64,000 bases of DNA, from assembly GCA_027490305.1 (NCBI GenBank), contig JAIXYI010000015.1, forward strand, positions 1 to 64,000, given 5' to 3'. Numbering within the stretch: the first letter of the stretch is position 1; each line of letters starts with the position of its first letter. Below, in pieces: positions 19,262 through 26,666 of this stretch. Position numbers and translations under genes: made by a program. The notes below the pieces were generated by a model. That model did not search any database and was not told the origin of the DNA. It saw only the letters and a program-made list of their open reading frames with translations. Source of the DNA: Flavobacteriaceae bacterium (lineage in GTDB: Bacteria; Bacteroidota; Bacteroidia; Flavobacteriales; Flavobacteriaceae).

Positions 19262-20554
19262 ATGACCCGTATACGTAGCTATTTTACTGACAGGAAAACC
19301 CTCGCTGCCCGACAGCTGATGTGGGCATTGGTGTCCTGTGTGAGTATGGTGTCGTGTGTTACCCGGAAATCGGCGGTACATCCCAAGACCGTAAAGGCAA
19401 CCGAAGCAACCGCAGCGGTGAAAACGGATACGGTTTCGCACATTATTCGGAATACGGCGCCTGATACGGGGAAGATCCTGGCGGGAGCCGATAATTTTGA
19501 TGGGTTTTCCGCGCTTCTGAAAAACAAGCGCGTCGGAATCGTCACCAATCAAAGTGGACTCCGTTCAGACGGTATGCATATCGTTGATTATTTGGCGTCG
19601 CGCGCCCAGCTCGTCAAGATCTTTGCTCCCGAACACGGATTTCGGGGCACCGCGGATGCCGGCGAGACGATTGTAGACGGAAAGGATGTGCGCACCGGAT
19701 TGCCGATCGTGTCCATCTACGGCGACAACAAGAAACCCAAACCGGCCCAATTGCATGATGTGGATGTCATGTTGTTTGACCTACAGGATGTAGGCGTCCG
19801 GTTCTTTACGTATATCTCGACGCTGCATTATGTGATGGAAGCCTGCGCCGAAAACCACATTCCGTTGATTTTGCTCGACCGCCCGAACCCGAATGGGCAT
19901 ATTGTCGATGGCCCGATGTTGGATCCGGAAAACCGCAGTTTCGTGGGGATGCACACCATTCCGGTGCTCCATGGCATGACCATTGGTGAGTACGCCCGGA
20001 TGATCAACGGCGAAAAGTGGCTGAAAGACGGCATCCAATGTGAACTTGAAATCGTGACCTGTGCGTCGTATACGCATGACAAACCGTATTCCATCCTGAT
20101 AAAACCATCGCCTAACCTGCCGAATGATAAGGCCATCAACCTTTACGCCAGTATCTGTCTTTTTGAAGGTACGAACGTGAGCGTAGGGCGCGGCACCGAG
20201 CGGCAGTTTCAGGTATATGGGTCGCCCTATCTTCCCTATACAGGTTATTGTTTTACACCGTCGCCGAACGTCGGCGCGAAAGATCCGCTGTATAACGGAC
20301 GCGAGTGCAACGGGGAAGACTTGTTGAATTATCCGCGTCTCGACCGACTCGAACTCAAGTGGCTGATCCGGGCGTATAACGAAACGGAAGACAAATCGAA
20401 GTTTTTCAATTCGTATTTCACGAAACTTGCAGGCACGACCAAACTCCGTGAACAGGTCGAAGCCGGCATGACCGCTGCCGAGATTCGCGCGAGTTGGGAA
20501 GGCGGCCTGATTGAATTTCGAAAAGTCAGGGAAAAATACCTGATTTATCCCTAA
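19262..20554 (+). CDS. NamZ-like exo-beta-N-acetylmuramidase (DUF1343)
   Basis: The 430-residue protein has an N-terminal hydrophobic segment with a lipobox-like VSMVSC (about 23-28). The DUF1343/YbbC fold follows from about 75, with RVGIVTNQSGL, APEHGFRGTADAGE, MLFDLQDVGVRFFTYISTL, LLDRPNPNG and GRGTERQFQVYGSP. Bacillus YbbC (NamZ) removes terminal MurNAc from peptidoglycan fragments, so a role in wall turnover is likely. The first hydrophobic segment is preceded by an arginine-rich stretch, so lipidation is plausible. It is divergent from the permease with 56 bp between. Confidence 0.85.
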   Translation: MTRIRSYFTDRKTLAARQLMWALVSCVSMVSCVTRKSAVHPKTVKATEATAAVKTDTVSHIIRNTAPDTGKILAGADNFDGFSALLKNKRVGIVTNQSGLRSDGMHIVDYLASRAQLVKIFAPEHGFRGTADAGETIVDGKDVRTGLPIVSIYGDNKKPKPAQLHDVDVMLFDLQDVGVRFFTYISTLHYVMEACAENHIPLILLDRPNPNGHIVDGPMLDPENRSFVGMHTIPVLHGMTIGEYARMINGEKWLKDGIQCELEIVTCASYTHDKPYSILIKPSPNLPNDKAINLYASICLFEGTNVSVGRGTERQFQVYGSPYLPYTGYCFTPSPNVGAKDPLYNGRECNGEDLLNYPRLDRLELKWLIRAYNETEDKSKFFNSYFTKLAGTTKLREQVEAGMTAAEIRASWEGGLIEFRKVREKYLIYP

Positions 20555-20556
20555 CA

Positions 20557-20590
20557 AAAAGGAGGACGAGCGTCCTCCTTTTCTTTTTTA
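20557..20590 (+). terminator. Terminator after the muramidase gene
   Basis: AAAAGGAGGACG and CGTCCTCCTTTT form a 12-bp stem with a 2-base centre, then CTTTTTT. It could also serve the minus strand. Confidence 0.85.
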
Positions 20591-20600
20591 GCCGTTTAGG

Positions 20601-20727
20601 TACGTGGCGTTTTTGGTCGGAAGCCCGTCAACCCCTTAATCAGGTTCCTCACACCCGCAGCCCGGCCTGACGGTATAGAGTCGGTTAAGGGTGCAAAAGG
20701 TTGCCATGAGGCTCTTCTTTTTTTTTG
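20601..20727 (+). ncRNA. Candidate pseudoknotted small RNA
   Basis: Between two convergent genes, 20625-20630 pairs perfectly with 20668-20673 (CCGTCA/TGACGG). 20633-20639 pairs perfectly with 20685-20691 (CCCTTAA/TTAAGGG). The two stems interlock as an H-type pseudoknot. A third stem (20677-20682 with 20710-20715) is followed by a long T run, so the plus strand is the favoured orientation. I cannot match it to SRP RNA, tmRNA, RNase P or a riboswitch class I know. No promoter is clear. Confidence 0.35.
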
Positions 20728-21480
20728 TTACTCGTCAAAAACCACTTCCCGTTTTGGTTTGGGTGGGTTGTTTTCCCGATACAGCATCCGGCCAAGCGCC
20801 CCGGTGTCGCCGAGTGCGCGGCCTTTGATCAGCCAGGCCGTACCGAAGAAAAACAGCGACAGCGCTTCGCAGATCAGTGTGGCATACGGTATCTTCCATA
20901 TACCCGAAATCGGAATCGCAAGAATGAACAGTATGATGGCGCCCCCGCAAAACCGGTAGATATTATTTTCATTGAACATGCTCTTCGGAGTGGCTGTTTC
21001 CTTCGCCTGCCCAAGGGTGAAGACGTTGATCGCCAATAAGGCAAAGATGCCGAAGAGGCTTCCGGCGAAGAAATAATGCAGTCCACCCAGCCAGGCGTCC
21101 GTAAGCGGAATCAGTGTATAGATTTTTTGTGCCGGATGGTCCGGGTTCGTCGGCACCATCGCCACGCCAAAGGCCATAACGCCGGCGATGTTGGTTAACC
21201 GGTTGTCGTTTCTCCAGAAAGACGGGTTGCTATACCCTCTATATCGAATCAGGAAAAGTCCGACGGCACACAGCGTTCCGGTGAAGATCTCCCGGAGGTT
21301 GGTGTAATAGTAATGACTTATCGAGTGCTGTACGGCGGTTTGGAAAAACCCAATGCCCGAAAGCAGCACCAGCACGATCGGCAGCCCGATGCCGAGATAT
21401 CCGATTGAACGCCGGATGCGCCGGTAGGTGTCGACGTCGTACGTTTGGACGGTAATGGTTTCTTTTACAACGATTTCCAT
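20728..21480 (-). CDS. Multi-spanning membrane protein of unknown function
   Basis: The 250-residue protein has about seven hydrophobic segments (IGLPIVLVLLSGIGFF, IFTGTLCAVGLFLI, LTNIAGVMAFGVAMV, FFAGSLFGIFALLAINVF, FCGGAIILFILAIPI, LICEALSLFFFGTAWLIKG). The topology is like DUF998 or Frag1-type proteins. The start at 21480 (MEIVVKETITVQTYDVDTYRRIRR) is chosen over 21534 because the extra codons are not protein-like. The loop HSISHYYYTNLREIFTG is histidine/tyrosine-rich. Function is unknown. Confidence 0.75.
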   Translation of the reverse strand: MEIVVKETITVQTYDVDTYRRIRRSIGYLGIGLPIVLVLLSGIGFFQTAVQHSISHYYYTNLREIFTGTLCAVGLFLIRYRGYSNPSFWRNDNRLTNIAGVMAFGVAMVPTNPDHPAQKIYTLIPLTDAWLGGLHYFFAGSLFGIFALLAINVFTLGQAKETATPKSMFNENNIYRFCGGAIILFILAIPISGIWKIPYATLICEALSLFFFGTAWLIKGRALGDTGALGRMLYRENNPPKPKREVVFDE

Positions 21481-21540
21481 AATGTGATGTTTGGTTGGTT
21501 CTCCAAATAGACGATTATTTTGGGAGGAAAACAATAGGTA

Positions 21541-21760
21541 GAAATACGGGAAATAGGGGTTGGGAAATAGGAGTTAGGAGTTAGGAAATAGGAGTTGGGG
21601 TGAAGTCGCAGTCTCGGAAGTGGGCAGTAGGCAGTAGACAGTCTCAGTCTCAGCAGGCAGTAGATAGCAGGCAGTCTCAATTACTCCGTTGCTCGATTGC
21701 TCAGGAGCTCAGGAACTCAGGAGCTCAGGGACTCAGGGACTCAGGCACCCAGAAACGCTC
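21541..21760. repeat. Patchwork of three short-period repeats
   Basis: 21551-21600 consists of GGAAATAGGAGTTAGGAGTTAG words. 21618-21680 consists of GGCAGTAGGCAGTAGACAGTCTC words. 21700-21750 consists of CTCAGGAGCTCAGGAACTCAGG words of period 8-9. Together they fill most of the 360-bp gap before the small exported protein, ending just upstream of its operator. Confidence 0.65.
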
Positions 21761-21769
21761 CTCCCCAAA

Positions 21770-21817
21770 ATACGACATTCTACGTATTTTCCCACCTTTC
21801 CATTCCGTCTACGTTTG
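21770..21817 (+). promoter_or_regulatory. Regulon promoter A: 18-bp operator plus -7 box
   Basis: ATACGACATTCTACGTAT lies at 21770-21787; the flanking A and T runs extend its arms to 8 bp (21767-21774, 21783-21790). TACGTTTG at 21810-21817 is a perfect TANNTTTG. The gap is 22 bp, as in promoters B, C and D. It drives the gene at 21841. Confidence 0.8.
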
Positions 21818-21840
21818 TCATGTCACTAAAAACCAAACAC

Positions 21841-22215
21841 ATGAAAAACGTTACCCTTATTTTATTTGTGCTGTTGTCGCTGGCCTTTACGCCGCGTGCG
21901 ATGGCCCAGCGCCCGGTGTTGACCGATGAGGAAGCCGTCAACGAGATGGTCACCCAAGAGGTCGACGAGATGTTCCACTCGGAAGAATTCCTCAAGAAAA
22001 AGAACAAGAAGTTCCCTGCCGTGAAAGGCTACATGGTCATCGACATCGGCGTGGTGCAAAACGGCAAGGTGTCAACGTTCTTCAAGGTCGACAGCGACAT
22101 CCGCGACATCGACTTCATCAACTGGATGTCCTCTTATATCCTCGAACACAAATTCCGCTTCAAACTCCAGAAGCAACAACGCTACAAAATCCGCTATAAC
22201 GCGGCATTCGAATAA
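21841..22215 (+). CDS. Small exported protein with TonB-C-like fold
   Basis: The 124-residue protein has a signal peptide (1-22, ending AMAQ). The C-terminal half (VIDIGVVQNGKVSTFFKVDSDIRDIDFINWMSSYILEHKFRFKLQKQQRYKIRYNAAFE) has the strand-helix-strand pattern of TonB C-terminal domains. There is no membrane anchor or proline-rich spacer, so it is not a complete TonB. The start at 21841 follows promoter A by 23 bases; the open frame upstream runs through repeats. It lies 23 bp before the propeller gene and is probably cotranscribed with it. Function is unknown. Confidence 0.7.
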   Translation: MKNVTLILFVLLSLAFTPRAMAQRPVLTDEEAVNEMVTQEVDEMFHSEEFLKKKNKKFPAVKGYMVIDIGVVQNGKVSTFFKVDSDIRDIDFINWMSSYILEHKFRFKLQKQQRYKIRYNAAFE

Positions 22216-22238
22216 TCCTACCTAAAAATCACTAAAAA

Positions 22239-24068
22239 ATGAAACGATTGACCACCACCGTATTGCTTTCGGCTGCATTAGCCGGCGCACTACCCGTCCA
22301 CGCACAGTTGGGGAAACTCCTCGGCGGCGGAAAGGCCGGCAAAAAAACAGGCGACTTCACCACCGTATGGGAAGGTGAATTCGAAAACAAAGCCACCCGT
22401 TTGGCCGTGACCGACGGAACCGGAAAATACATTATCGCCACCGACGACAACTCCGCTACTGTGCTGAATTCAGAAGGGAAGCTCATCTGGAGCGGTGACT
22501 ACAAGAAGATTACAACAAACAAAACCAACAAGTCGGAGTTCCAATATACCGTCTGGACCGACAACGGAGGGTATCTTTTCCTCTTCGACGAGCGCAAACT
22601 TGGCACCGATCGCGTGGCGGTCATCGATATCCCTACCGGGAAAGAACTGTGGAATTCTGAGCAGTACCAAAATCTCATCCCAAAAGATGGCGGTGGCGGC
22701 GACAACCAGGAACTCGATACGGTGAAATACATCCGCGAACTCGATTCCTTCCTGATTTCGCAACGGAATTCCGTCATCCTGGTAAAGGCCAACACGGGCG
22801 AGAAAATATGGGAGACCAACCGTTTCAAAGGTGGCGTCGGCGCGTATCTGTATGATGCCAAACGCAACGAAATCGTGATGCTGAACTTCAAACCTACCGC
22901 TTTGGGGGCACTTTTTGCGGGTTTCAAGAACCAGCTCGTGCGGATCAATGCGTCGAATGGCGAAGTGTTGTGGGATGCTACCTTCGTCGGATCGATAGAG
23001 AAGGAACTCGTGACCCGCAAACCCATCGTCGATCTTTGGCTAAAGGGAGGGAAACTGTACGTACACCTGAACGGTCTCTCGGTTTACAATTACGAGAACG
23101 GCCAGCAACTCTGGTCGGCCACGTATGAAGACGACATGGGCGGATCAAGTGGCAATTCGCTTTTCGGCAATAGGAAACGGACGAAGTATTACAAATTGAT
23201 CGCGGAACCCCTCTTTACGGACGATGCAGTTTACCTGGTCATCCTTGGTGGCCGTGACCGTGTGAAATACGTAGAAAAACACGACCTCGAAAGCGGAAAG
23301 CTACTTTGGGCTTCTGAGAAGATCGCCGGTGCTTTCTGTATGCCGCACATCTACAAAGCCGGCGATAAGATCATGGTGCAGGTCGGCGGCAAGTTTCAGG
23401 TGCAGGAATTGCGCCTGGAGGAAAAATCGAACGGATTGTCAGCCGGTATGGCACTGGGCGGTTTTGGCGGCGGAAGCTATCAGGCGTGGGTGCCCTATAT
23501 CTACTGGGATTATAAAAACCAAAAAAACGGTGTGCTGGCCATTGATGATAAAACGGGTAAAACGGCCTGGCGTTCTGAGCGATTCGACAAACGCATCACT
23601 GACCTCATCCTCGACGGCGACAAGACAGTTTTCGTAGGCGATGGCGATGAATTCTACAGCTACGACATCGCAACCGGCAACCAGTTGTTTGACGTGAAAC
23701 ACAACGATGCTAAAGTCGGTAAAGCCACCGACGTAATTGATTTTGGCGACAAGGTCGTGGTGTTGTCAGAGAAAGGACTCGCTTCCTATAACAAGAAAGA
23801 CGGCAGCCGGGCCTATGCGTCCGAAAAGATCCGCGGTGTGGACTATTTCTACAAAATTGGCGATAACTACTTCCTGCGCGACCAGCGGAACTCGAAGAAC
23901 ATCATCTACGGCATCGACATGACCAACGGCGAGACCAAAGGATCGGTGCAGTCGAAAGGGAAAGGCGGTAGTCCTGAATATGGAGATGGTATCGACATTA
24001 CCACCGATGGTGAATACATCTTTGCATTCAAGGGGAAGAAAGTCGAGAAAATCAAAGTGAATCTGTAA
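22239..24068 (+). CDS. Exported PQQ-like beta-propeller protein
   Basis: The 609-residue protein has a signal peptide (1-21) and a glycine/lysine-rich linker (LGKLLGGGKAGKKTG). Propeller-type repeats follow, with the recurring pattern LDxxTGKxxWxx: IPTGKELWNSEQ, ANTGEKIWETNR, ASNGEVLWDATF, YENGQQLWSATY, LESGKLLWASEK, DKTGKTAWRSER. This is the PQQ repeat pattern found in BamB and quinoprotein dehydrogenases. No dehydrogenase catalytic Asp/Ca site is recognisable, so a scaffold role is likelier. Downstream of promoter A. Confidence 0.8.
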   Translation: MKRLTTTVLLSAALAGALPVHAQLGKLLGGGKAGKKTGDFTTVWEGEFENKATRLAVTDGTGKYIIATDDNSATVLNSEGKLIWSGDYKKITTNKTNKSEFQYTVWTDNGGYLFLFDERKLGTDRVAVIDIPTGKELWNSEQYQNLIPKDGGGGDNQELDTVKYIRELDSFLISQRNSVILVKANTGEKIWETNRFKGGVGAYLYDAKRNEIVMLNFKPTALGALFAGFKNQLVRINASNGEVLWDATFVGSIEKELVTRKPIVDLWLKGGKLYVHLNGLSVYNYENGQQLWSATYEDDMGGSSGNSLFGNRKRTKYYKLIAEPLFTDDAVYLVILGGRDRVKYVEKHDLESGKLLWASEKIAGAFCMPHIYKAGDKIMVQVGGKFQVQELRLEEKSNGLSAGMALGGFGGGSYQAWVPYIYWDYKNQKNGVLAIDDKTGKTAWRSERFDKRITDLILDGDKTVFVGDGDEFYSYDIATGNQLFDVKHNDAKVGKATDVIDFGDKVVVLSEKGLASYNKKDGSRAYASEKIRGVDYFYKIGDNYFLRDQRNSKNIIYGIDMTNGETKGSVQSKGKGGSPEYGDGIDITTDGEYIFAFKGKKVEKIKVNL

Positions 24069-24088
24069 CGTTTGTTTGAGTAGTTAGG

Positions 24089-24117
24089 AAGGCCGTGAGC
24101 AATCGCGGCCTTTTTTT
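24089..24117 (+). terminator. Terminator after the propeller gene
   Basis: AAGGCCG (24089-24095) pairs with CGGCCTT (24106-24112), followed by seven T. It separates the promoter-A operon from the next gene. Confidence 0.8.
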
Positions 24118-24130
24118 ACATCGTGATAAC

Positions 24131-25549
24131 ATGAAAAAGCTCCTCTATCTTCTTTTGGGATGCGCGTCGCTGGCATCGGCCCAGCAGGTACAATGGGCAT
24201 CCAAACTGATCAAATTTTCGTCTGATCTCGGCGGGAAACAAAACGGTATCAAGCGCATCCTCGGCAAACCGGATGCCTTTCCACAATGCGGTCCGAGCGC
24301 CAATGCCTGGTCACCCAAAAAAGCCCTCGATGGCTCCGAATGGGTAGTCGTGGGTTTCGACCATCCACAGGCGGTCAAACAGATTGCGGTCTTCGAAAAC
24401 CTTAATTCTGGTTGCGTGGTGCGTGTGCAGGCTGATGACGGATCGGGCAGTTTCAAGACGGTGTGGACACGCGACTGGGCCGCACGCCAGAATAGGTATA
24501 CGTATTCGTTCCAACGAGATCGTGCGTATTATTATGGCCGAAAACGACGCAAGATCCAAAAAGCACCGGAAGTAAACGTGAATCCGGGCGTCGAACGTAT
24601 TCTATTGGAAACGACCCTTCCGTCGGTGGTAGCGCTGCGGGTGGAGTTTAACTTCGCCTTGGTGCCGGGCCAGAAACAAATCGATGCCATCGGGATTTCC
24701 GATTCTGATGCGCCGCTTGATGCGACTATCCACACCGACGCCGCCTTTGCAGCGCTGGCGCCGAGCGATGTGGGCCTCGCGGGTCTCACGCCCGGAAGTC
24801 CGTGCATCACGCCCGATGGCCAGGTACTCTATATCAGCAACCTCGGCGAAATGCACGATGCGGTCGTGTCGTATACAAAAGGTCCGGATGGACGTTGGAC
24901 GAACCGTAAAGATGAGCCATTGCTGTCACGGGAGAAAGGATTCAATTACATCGAGTTTGCGGGTTCCGACTTCCTGTTGAAAGGCGGGGTTCCTTTCGCG
25001 AAAGGCGGTACGGAAAGCGGCTACGAACTGCTGCGTCGGGTAGGCAGCGATTACGTATCGACCGGGCCCGTTCGAATCGTCGCCTGCAACAACTACGACG
25101 ATACGTCTGACGCCACGATGTCGGCTGATGGAAAGGTACTGATACTCGGCATTGAAACCGATTTTACCCAGGGCGGTTCCGACCTGTACTTCGCATTGCG
25201 AAAAGACGACGGCACGTATGGCATGTTGCAGAACATGGGAAAACAGCTTAATTCCGCCGCCGATGAAGGGATGCCACAATTGCTTTCAGATGGCCGTACA
25301 CTACTCTTCAGCAGCGAAGGCTACAGCGGCTATGGCGATTTTGACCTGTATGTGACCCATCGCCTCGACGACACCTGGAAGAATTGGTCGGAACCCGTCA
25401 ACCTCGGCAGCGCGATCAACAGCAATGATTTTGACGGACAGCCGTATTACGATGAAACGGGGCAGGTGCTCTATTACGTCGCATCCGTTGGTGGAGCGCC
25501 CGTATTACGGCAGGTTCCGCTTCCAATCGGGCTGTTGGCGGCGCCCTGA
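24131..25549 (+). CDS. Exported PD40-type beta-propeller protein
   Basis: The 472-residue protein has a signal peptide (1-17, ASAQQ). Residues about 20-200 form a discoidin-like or fibre-binding beta domain (SPKKALDGSEWVVVGFDHPQAVKQIAVFENLNSG). The second half has WD40-like PD40 repeats (GSPCITPDGQVLYISNLG, DATMSADGKVLILG, GMPQLLSDGRTLLFSSEGYSGYGDFDLYVTHR, GQPYYDETGQVLYYVA). Such repeats usually sit in OmpA-linked or peptidase proteins, but no OmpA domain is present. The start at 24131 gives the clean signal peptide. No copy of the regulon box precedes it. Confidence 0.78.
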   Translation: MKKLLYLLLGCASLASAQQVQWASKLIKFSSDLGGKQNGIKRILGKPDAFPQCGPSANAWSPKKALDGSEWVVVGFDHPQAVKQIAVFENLNSGCVVRVQADDGSGSFKTVWTRDWAARQNRYTYSFQRDRAYYYGRKRRKIQKAPEVNVNPGVERILLETTLPSVVALRVEFNFALVPGQKQIDAIGISDSDAPLDATIHTDAAFAALAPSDVGLAGLTPGSPCITPDGQVLYISNLGEMHDAVVSYTKGPDGRWTNRKDEPLLSREKGFNYIEFAGSDFLLKGGVPFAKGGTESGYELLRRVGSDYVSTGPVRIVACNNYDDTSDATMSADGKVLILGIETDFTQGGSDLYFALRKDDGTYGMLQNMGKQLNSAADEGMPQLLSDGRTLLFSSEGYSGYGDFDLYVTHRLDDTWKNWSEPVNLGSAINSNDFDGQPYYDETGQVLYYVASVGGAPVLRQVPLPIGLLAAP

Positions 25550-25560
25550 CGTAGGTCAAA

Positions 25561-25608
25561 ATACGGCATTCTACGTATGGTGTGGCGCTTGCATACACCG
25601 CAACTTTG
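25561..25608 (+). promoter_or_regulatory. Regulon promoter B: 18-bp operator plus -7 box
   Basis: ATACGGCATTCTACGTAT at 25561-25578 differs from promoter A in one base. The -7 element CAACTTTG at 25601-25608 follows after 22 bp. It drives the lipoprotein gene at 25641. Confidence 0.8.
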
Positions 25609-25640
25609 CCTCAGTGACTAACTCATTAAAAAATCAAATC

Positions 25641-26183
25641 ATGAAAACACTAAAAAGAATCGGTATTGTGCTTACCATGGCACTTGTAACAGTAATGACT
25701 TCGTGCAGCAGCGACGACAACGGCGGCGGTGGCGGCTTCAGCGGCCCGGCAACCGGCAGCTTCGTAAAGGCGAAAATCGGCGGAACCAATTTCAGCGCAA
25801 CCGGACAAGTCGTTCAGGGTGGTTACCAAAGCGGCAACATCGTGCTCCAGGGCGTGGCGATCAACGGCACAAGTTCGAGCAGTATGGCGATCCAGTTGTA
25901 TAAGCCGGGCGGACTTACCGTCGGTACCTACAACGTCGGTCCGGACCAAACCGGCGACAATACCGGGTTGTTATCATACACTACGGTAACCAGTTCTATG
26001 AGTACCGTGACGTATGTTTCGGGCGCTTGCAGCACCGCTTCCGGAACCATCGAGATTACGTTTATCGACGATACCAAAATCGAAGGAACGTTTTCGTTCA
26101 CCGGCGTCGAATTGCGCGACAACGACGACTGCAGCGGCGGTGTCAAGAACGTGACCAACGGAAGTTTCCGCCTCGAACTATAA
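25641..26183 (+). CDS. Lipoprotein of unknown function
   Basis: The 180-residue protein has a type II signal peptide ending TVMTSC, with the lipid-bearing Cys at about 22. A short Ser/Asp/Gly linker (SSDDNGGGGG) follows; in Bacteroidota such acidic linkers can act as surface-export signals. The rest is beta-rich (FVKAKIGGTNFSATGQV...GTIEITFIDDTKIEGTFSFTGVELRDNDDC) with two cysteines that could form a disulfide. It resembles DUF6252-like lipoproteins, but I do not assign a family. The start at 25641 is fixed by promoter B. Confidence 0.8.
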   Translation: MKTLKRIGIVLTMALVTVMTSCSSDDNGGGGGFSGPATGSFVKAKIGGTNFSATGQVVQGGYQSGNIVLQGVAINGTSSSSMAIQLYKPGGLTVGTYNVGPDQTGDNTGLLSYTTVTSSMSTVTYVSGACSTASGTIEITFIDDTKIEGTFSFTGVELRDNDDCSGGVKNVTNGSFRLEL

Positions 26184-26204
26184 GAAGAACCTATGTGTGT
26201 AGAA

Positions 26205-26238
26205 GGGGACGCTCAGTATGAGCGTCCCTTTCGTTTTT
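26205..26238 (+). terminator. Terminator after the lipoprotein gene
   Basis: GGGACGCTC (26206-26214) and GAGCGTCCC (26220-26228) form a 9-bp stem, then TTTCGTTTTT. It ends seven bases before promoter C. Confidence 0.85.
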
Positions 26239-26244
26239 AGAAAG

Positions 26245-26292
26245 ATACGGCATATGACGTATTGACCGACCCTTCTTGAATGTTGAACTTTG
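26245..26292 (+). promoter_or_regulatory. Regulon promoter C: perfect dyad operator plus -7 box
   Basis: ATACGGCATATGACGTAT at 26245-26262 is the most symmetric copy: half-sites ATACGGCAT and ATACGTCAT differ in one base. GAACTTTG at 26285-26292 follows after 22 bp. It drives the 93-residue protein and the sensor-kinase operon. Confidence 0.8.
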
Positions 26293-26330
26293 GCAGGAAA
26301 TGCCCCCGTCAACCTAAACCCCCGCATGCT

Positions 26331-26612
26331 ATGTTACCAGCCCTGATTGTTCTTTCGGTAGCGCTGTTTGGCGTAATCGTCTACTTGAATTATCGGTTTT
26401 ACCAAGACCGTCAGGTGTTTCGAAAACGCATCCGGACGCTGGAGGAGATGATTGTAAGGCTCACCCGCGAACAGCATCTCAAAGACGCCCAGGTGCACCT
26501 CTCAGACGAGCTTCGAAGTAGACTTCGAACCGCGAACGCAACGTTGAACAACGATATTTTCGATTTCAACCATGAACTGTTACAGATACTGGCAAAGAAC
26601 AAATTACTCTAA
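26331..26612 (+). CDS. Small membrane protein with cytoplasmic coiled coil
   Basis: The 93-residue protein has one membrane helix (LPALIVLSVALFGVIVYLNYRFY, about 2-24). A heptad-like helix follows at about 30-90 (FRKRIRTLEEMIVRLTREQHLKDAQVHLSDELRSRLRTANATLNNDIFDFNHELLQIL). An in-frame start at 26280 exists, but it lies upstream of the -7 box of promoter C, so 26331 must be the start. It leads the kinase operon. No family is recognised. A modulator of the kinases' signalling helices is a reasonable guess. Confidence 0.7.
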   Translation: MLPALIVLSVALFGVIVYLNYRFYQDRQVFRKRIRTLEEMIVRLTREQHLKDAQVHLSDELRSRLRTANATLNNDIFDFNHELLQILAKNKLL

Positions 26613-26623
26613 CCCAATCCCAA

Positions 26624-26644
26624 TCCCGGTCACAGCCGGGTTTT
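26624..26644 (+). terminator. Weak hairpin between small protein and first kinase
   Basis: CCCGG (26625-26629) and CCGGG (26636-26640) with a TTTT tail could act as a partial terminator that lowers kinase expression relative to the small protein. Confidence 0.35.
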
Positions 26645-26666
26645 CGTGCTTTACCACCTAAGGTCG

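Noticed and set aside
20601..20727. SRP RNA or a TPP riboswitch on the minus strand (GAACCTGAT resembles a TPP core)
   Set aside because: The GGAAGGAAGCAGC-type SRP loop is absent. The CTGAGA element and the remaining TPP core are missing, and no thiamine gene follows.
26280..26330. Upstream start for the 93-residue protein
   Set aside because: The codons lie over or upstream of the -7 box of promoter C and would not be transcribed.
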